Positions 5,602 to 7,166 of a stretch of 7,166 bases of DNA are shown here, piece by piece. The stretch covers positions 1 to 7,166 of the forward strand of contig JBDKLF010000016.1 of assembly GCA_039795755.1 (NCBI GenBank). The letters are read 5' to 3'. Every line of letters begins with the position of its first letter. Within the stretch, counting starts at the first letter, position 1. Position numbers and translations under genes: made by a program. The notes under the pieces were generated by a model. It was not told where the DNA came from. It saw nothing but the letters and a program-made list of their open reading frames with translations, and did no database searches. This DNA comes from JANNXY01 sp039795755 (GTDB lineage: Bacteria > Patescibacteriota > Minisyncoccia > Phycocordibacterales > CAIZIN01).

Positions 5602-6351
5602 ATGGAAATCATACAAAAAAGTCATTTGTTAAAAGCTTTTATTGGTGTGGGTATTATTGGTCTCGTTGCAGTTGTTGGGTACATGTTTCTTGGTGATGAA
5701 GTAGTAATCAAGCATGAAGCACCTGTTGTTACTCAGAACACAATTTCTTCGAGTTCATTACCAGTAGCTTCACTTGCAACAACGAGCGATGAGGTATTAG
5801 TCAAAAGAGCATTCGAGGGATACAAATATAGTCTTCTTAACAAAGATGGTGTCTCTGCAGTGACATATGTAGATAGTCATACAATAAGCTATTACAACCA
5901 GATGCTTGAGCTTACCAAGTATGGGAGTAAGAAAACAATTCAAGAGCGCAGTATTATTGATCAAATGATTGTCTTGATCACACGACAATTATTCGATAAG
6001 GCTACCATTAGTACATTAGAGAACGGAAGAGACTATATTGAATTCGCAATCGAGAAAGGTCTCATTGGTGAAGATCAAGTAAAGATAATGGTGGTCAACT
6101 CGGTACAAGTGGTAGGTGATAAAGCGTACATAGAACTTGTTGCAGATGGAAAAGTACTTCCTATAAAATTCACCGCACAAAAGGAACAAGGTAAGTGGTT
6201 GATAGATATTACCTCTGTACTTCCTCTTGCTGAAGAAGCATTTCAGGCACTGTTTGCTCAGAGTGGGTTAACTAATGAAGAAATGATTGTGTATATGTTA
6301 GAGAATTTATCAGGTCGACCGGTAACCGATGAGATTTGGAATGTGATATAA
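5602..6351 (+). CDS. membrane-anchored protein with an extracytoplasmic mixed alpha/beta domain, function unknown
   Basis: The 249-residue product has one transmembrane segment (about residues 11-30, LKAFIGVGIIGLVAVV core), a Ser/Thr/Pro/Val linker (41-62), then a folded region 63-215. That region starts with helices (VKRAFEGYKYSLLNKDG) and ends with strands and a GKWLIDI element (197-203). Such an order, a helical start then a 'GKWLI' final strand, is common in NTF2-like/DUF4878-type extracytoplasmic domains, so an NTF2-like fold is a reasonable guess but not shown. A short helical tail (224-249) follows. No catalytic motif is seen. It is divergent from mutY over 25 bp and followed by the DUF5652-like gene after 10 bp on the same strand, suggesting a two-gene unit. 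No Shine-Dalgarno is present. Confidence 0.83.
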   Translation: MEIIQKSHLLKAFIGVGIIGLVAVVGYMFLGDEVVIKHEAPVVTQNTISSSSLPVASLATTSDEVLVKRAFEGYKYSLLNKDGVSAVTYVDSHTISYYNQMLELTKYGSKKTIQERSIIDQMIVLITRQLFDKATISTLENGRDYIEFAIEKGLIGEDQVKIMVVNSVQVVGDKAYIELVADGKVLPIKFTAQKEQGKWLIDITSVLPLAEEAFQALFAQSGLTNEEMIVYMLENLSGRPVTDEIWNVI

Positions 6352-6361
6352 CTATAATTAT

Positions 6362-6613
6362 ATGAACTTACAATCAATTCAAGCACTTATTGAACAGCAT
6401 CCGGCATTCTTTCTTATGCTCACCTTCTGGAGTATTGTCTGGAAAGGTCTTGCATTATGGAAAGCAGCACAGCGTCATGAACGGAATTGGTTCATGGTAA
6501 TTCTTATTGTGAACACGTTTGGAATACTTGATCTCATCTACTATTACTTCGTAGGGAGAAATGCTGATAGTTCTGATCAGCGAGGGAAGATATCAGATAA
6601 TTCATCTGAATAA
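6362..6613 (+). CDS. DUF5652-like two-helix membrane protein
   Basis: The 83-residue product has two transmembrane helices: residues 14-34 (AFFLMLTFWSIVWKGLALWKA) and 43-64. The WSIVWKGLALWKAA stretch, a short basic loop (QRHERN), then VNTFGILDLIYYYF match the DUF5652 pattern, a small membrane family well represented in Candidate Phyla Radiation genomes; function is unknown. The family is assigned from memory of the pattern. The C-terminal tail (67-83) is polar and Ser/Asp-rich. The gene starts 10 bp after the preceding gene on the same strand. TATAAT at 6353-6358 ends only 3 bases before the ATG, too close for the usual start spacing, so co-transcription with the upstream gene or use of TATAAC at 6347-6352 is possible. 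The last 37 bp overlap the 3' end of the convergent gene on the minus strand. No Shine-Dalgarno is visible. Confidence 0.82.
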   Translation: MNLQSIQALIEQHPAFFLMLTFWSIVWKGLALWKAAQRHERNWFMVILIVNTFGILDLIYYYFVGRNADSSDQRGKISDNSSE

Positions 6614-7166
6614 TAGAAGATTGCTCCGAGTGAGCCGAAGCTGTAACTTGTGCCGCTTACGGTAATCTGCGCACCACCTGATTCGGGATTCGCATGCGGT
6701 TGTGATTTGCTGTATCCGAGATTATAAAGTGTGGCAATAATGTCTGGCTTGTCATTGATAGGGAATCCAGCTTTTTCCCATTGTGTCATGATTTGTTTGA
6801 GGAAGATTCCTGCATAGAGATAACTATAATAATGATCATGTTGATCAGTCATGCGAACGAACCGTTCATTCTTGATATCAGTAGTAGTGCTGAAGTCGAG
6901 CACGTGCTCATATGATGTGCCGAGATAAAAAGGTGAAGAACTACTCTTGAGATAGGCTTCAGTAAGAATTGCAGTCTCTTCCTTGATACCCATGACACCC
7001 CATGAGAATTGGGTTTGGCTTCCAAGGATTTTGAGCGGTTGGAAGAATTGTTTGTAAGCTTCGCGTTCTGAGTTGAAGAGCCGAAGCTGTTCTACGACAA
7101 GTTGAGTAACAATCAGTCGTGCGGGAACTCCTGAGTCACGTGCTGCGCGCTCAATCACTGCTTTGT
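6577..7166 (-). CDS. lytic-transglycosylase/lysozyme-like protein, C-terminal part (5' end outside window)
   Basis: The frame is open through the right edge, so only the C-terminal ~195 residues are seen; the GTG at 7158-7156 is an internal valine rather than a proven start. Numbered from that Val: VPARLIVTQLVVEQLRLF (11-28) matches the helix of Slt-type lytic transglycosylases carrying the catalytic Glu, here Glu23 (codon 7092-7090). FSWGVMGIK (51-59) fits the 'GLMQI' motif. HYYSYLYAGIFLKQIM (109-124) fits the repeat helix before the active site. IIATLYNLGY (140-149) fits the 'AYNAG' motif. These four elements occur in the right order and spacing. The C-terminus (GGAQITVSGTSYSFG, then AIFYYSDEL) is outside the classic Slt motif. 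The likely role is cleavage of peptidoglycan outside the membrane during wall growth. Fold assignment is by motif order; activity is inferred, and substitutions in the second and third motifs (GVMGI, LYNLG) leave room for a non-enzymatic role. The gene ends with TGA inside the convergent DUF5652-like gene. Confidence 0.72.
   Translation of the reverse strand, partial: KAVIERAARDSGVPARLIVTQLVVEQLRLFNSEREAYKQFFQPLKILGSQTQFSWGVMGIKEETAILTEAYLKSSSSPFYLGTSYEHVLDFSTTTDIKNERFVRMTDQHDHYYSYLYAGIFLKQIMTQWEKAGFPINDKPDIIATLYNLGYSKSQPHANPESGGAQITVSGTSYSFGSLGAIFYYSDELSDIFPR

Noticed and set aside
5577..5612. Upstream ATG (5612) for mutY adding 12 residues
   Set aside because: It would overlap the divergent gene start at 5602 and lie upstream of the transcription start implied by TATAAT at 5595-5590; the added residues do not resemble MutY.
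1..7166. Alternative genetic code with TGA as Gly or Trp, known in some Candidate Phyla Radiation lineages
   Set aside because: All recognised proteins run full length with standard codons, Trp is encoded by TGG, and TGA serves as a sensible stop at 6579-6577.
1..7166. CRISPR array, insertion sequence, toxin-antitoxin, phage or defence genes
   Set aside because: No spaced repeats, transposase, integrase, nuclease or toxin-like small pairs were seen on either strand.

Overview
The window looks like a piece of chromosome from a Candidate Phyla Radiation (Patescibacteria, probably Parcubacteria-like) bacterium. Pointers are small tightly packed genes, heavy use of CGA for arginine, a DUF5652-type two-helix membrane protein, several single-span membrane-anchored proteins of unknown function, an iron-sulfur-free MutY, and no recognisable Shine-Dalgarno sequence at any start. 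This placement is inferred from gene content and style, not from a marker phylogeny. All long frames read with the standard bacterial code.

Layout from left to right. The 3' part of ftsH (membrane AAA+ protease, + strand) is followed by a tRNA gene with anticodon TAT, read here as tRNA-Ile. Next is an A/T-rich gene for a membrane-anchored protein with an Ig-like domain and a PsbP-like domain (+). Convergent to it is recG (-). Upstream of recG, and separated from it by a clear rho-independent terminator, is a small secreted or membrane-anchored helical protein (-) with a near-consensus promoter that should give a leaderless mRNA. Then comes a mutY-family DNA glycosylase (-), divergent over only 25 bp from a membrane-anchored protein of unknown function (+). 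That gene is followed after 10 bp by the DUF5652-like gene (+). Last is the 3' part of a lytic-transglycosylase-like gene (-), whose end overlaps the DUF5652-like gene.

Functionally the window mixes genome maintenance (RecG for stalled forks and recombination intermediates, MutY for oxidised-base mispairs) with envelope functions (FtsH protein quality control, a probable peptidoglycan-cleaving enzyme, and four anchored or integral membrane proteins of unknown role). No gap reaches 300 bases, and there is no insertion sequence, CRISPR array, phage gene or recognisable defence system. The points most worth checking are the MutY variant (no Fe-S cysteines, Glu where the catalytic Asp is expected), the altered RecG motif VI, the TAT-anticodon tRNA, and the -10 elements sitting so close to start codons that most mRNAs here may be leaderless.
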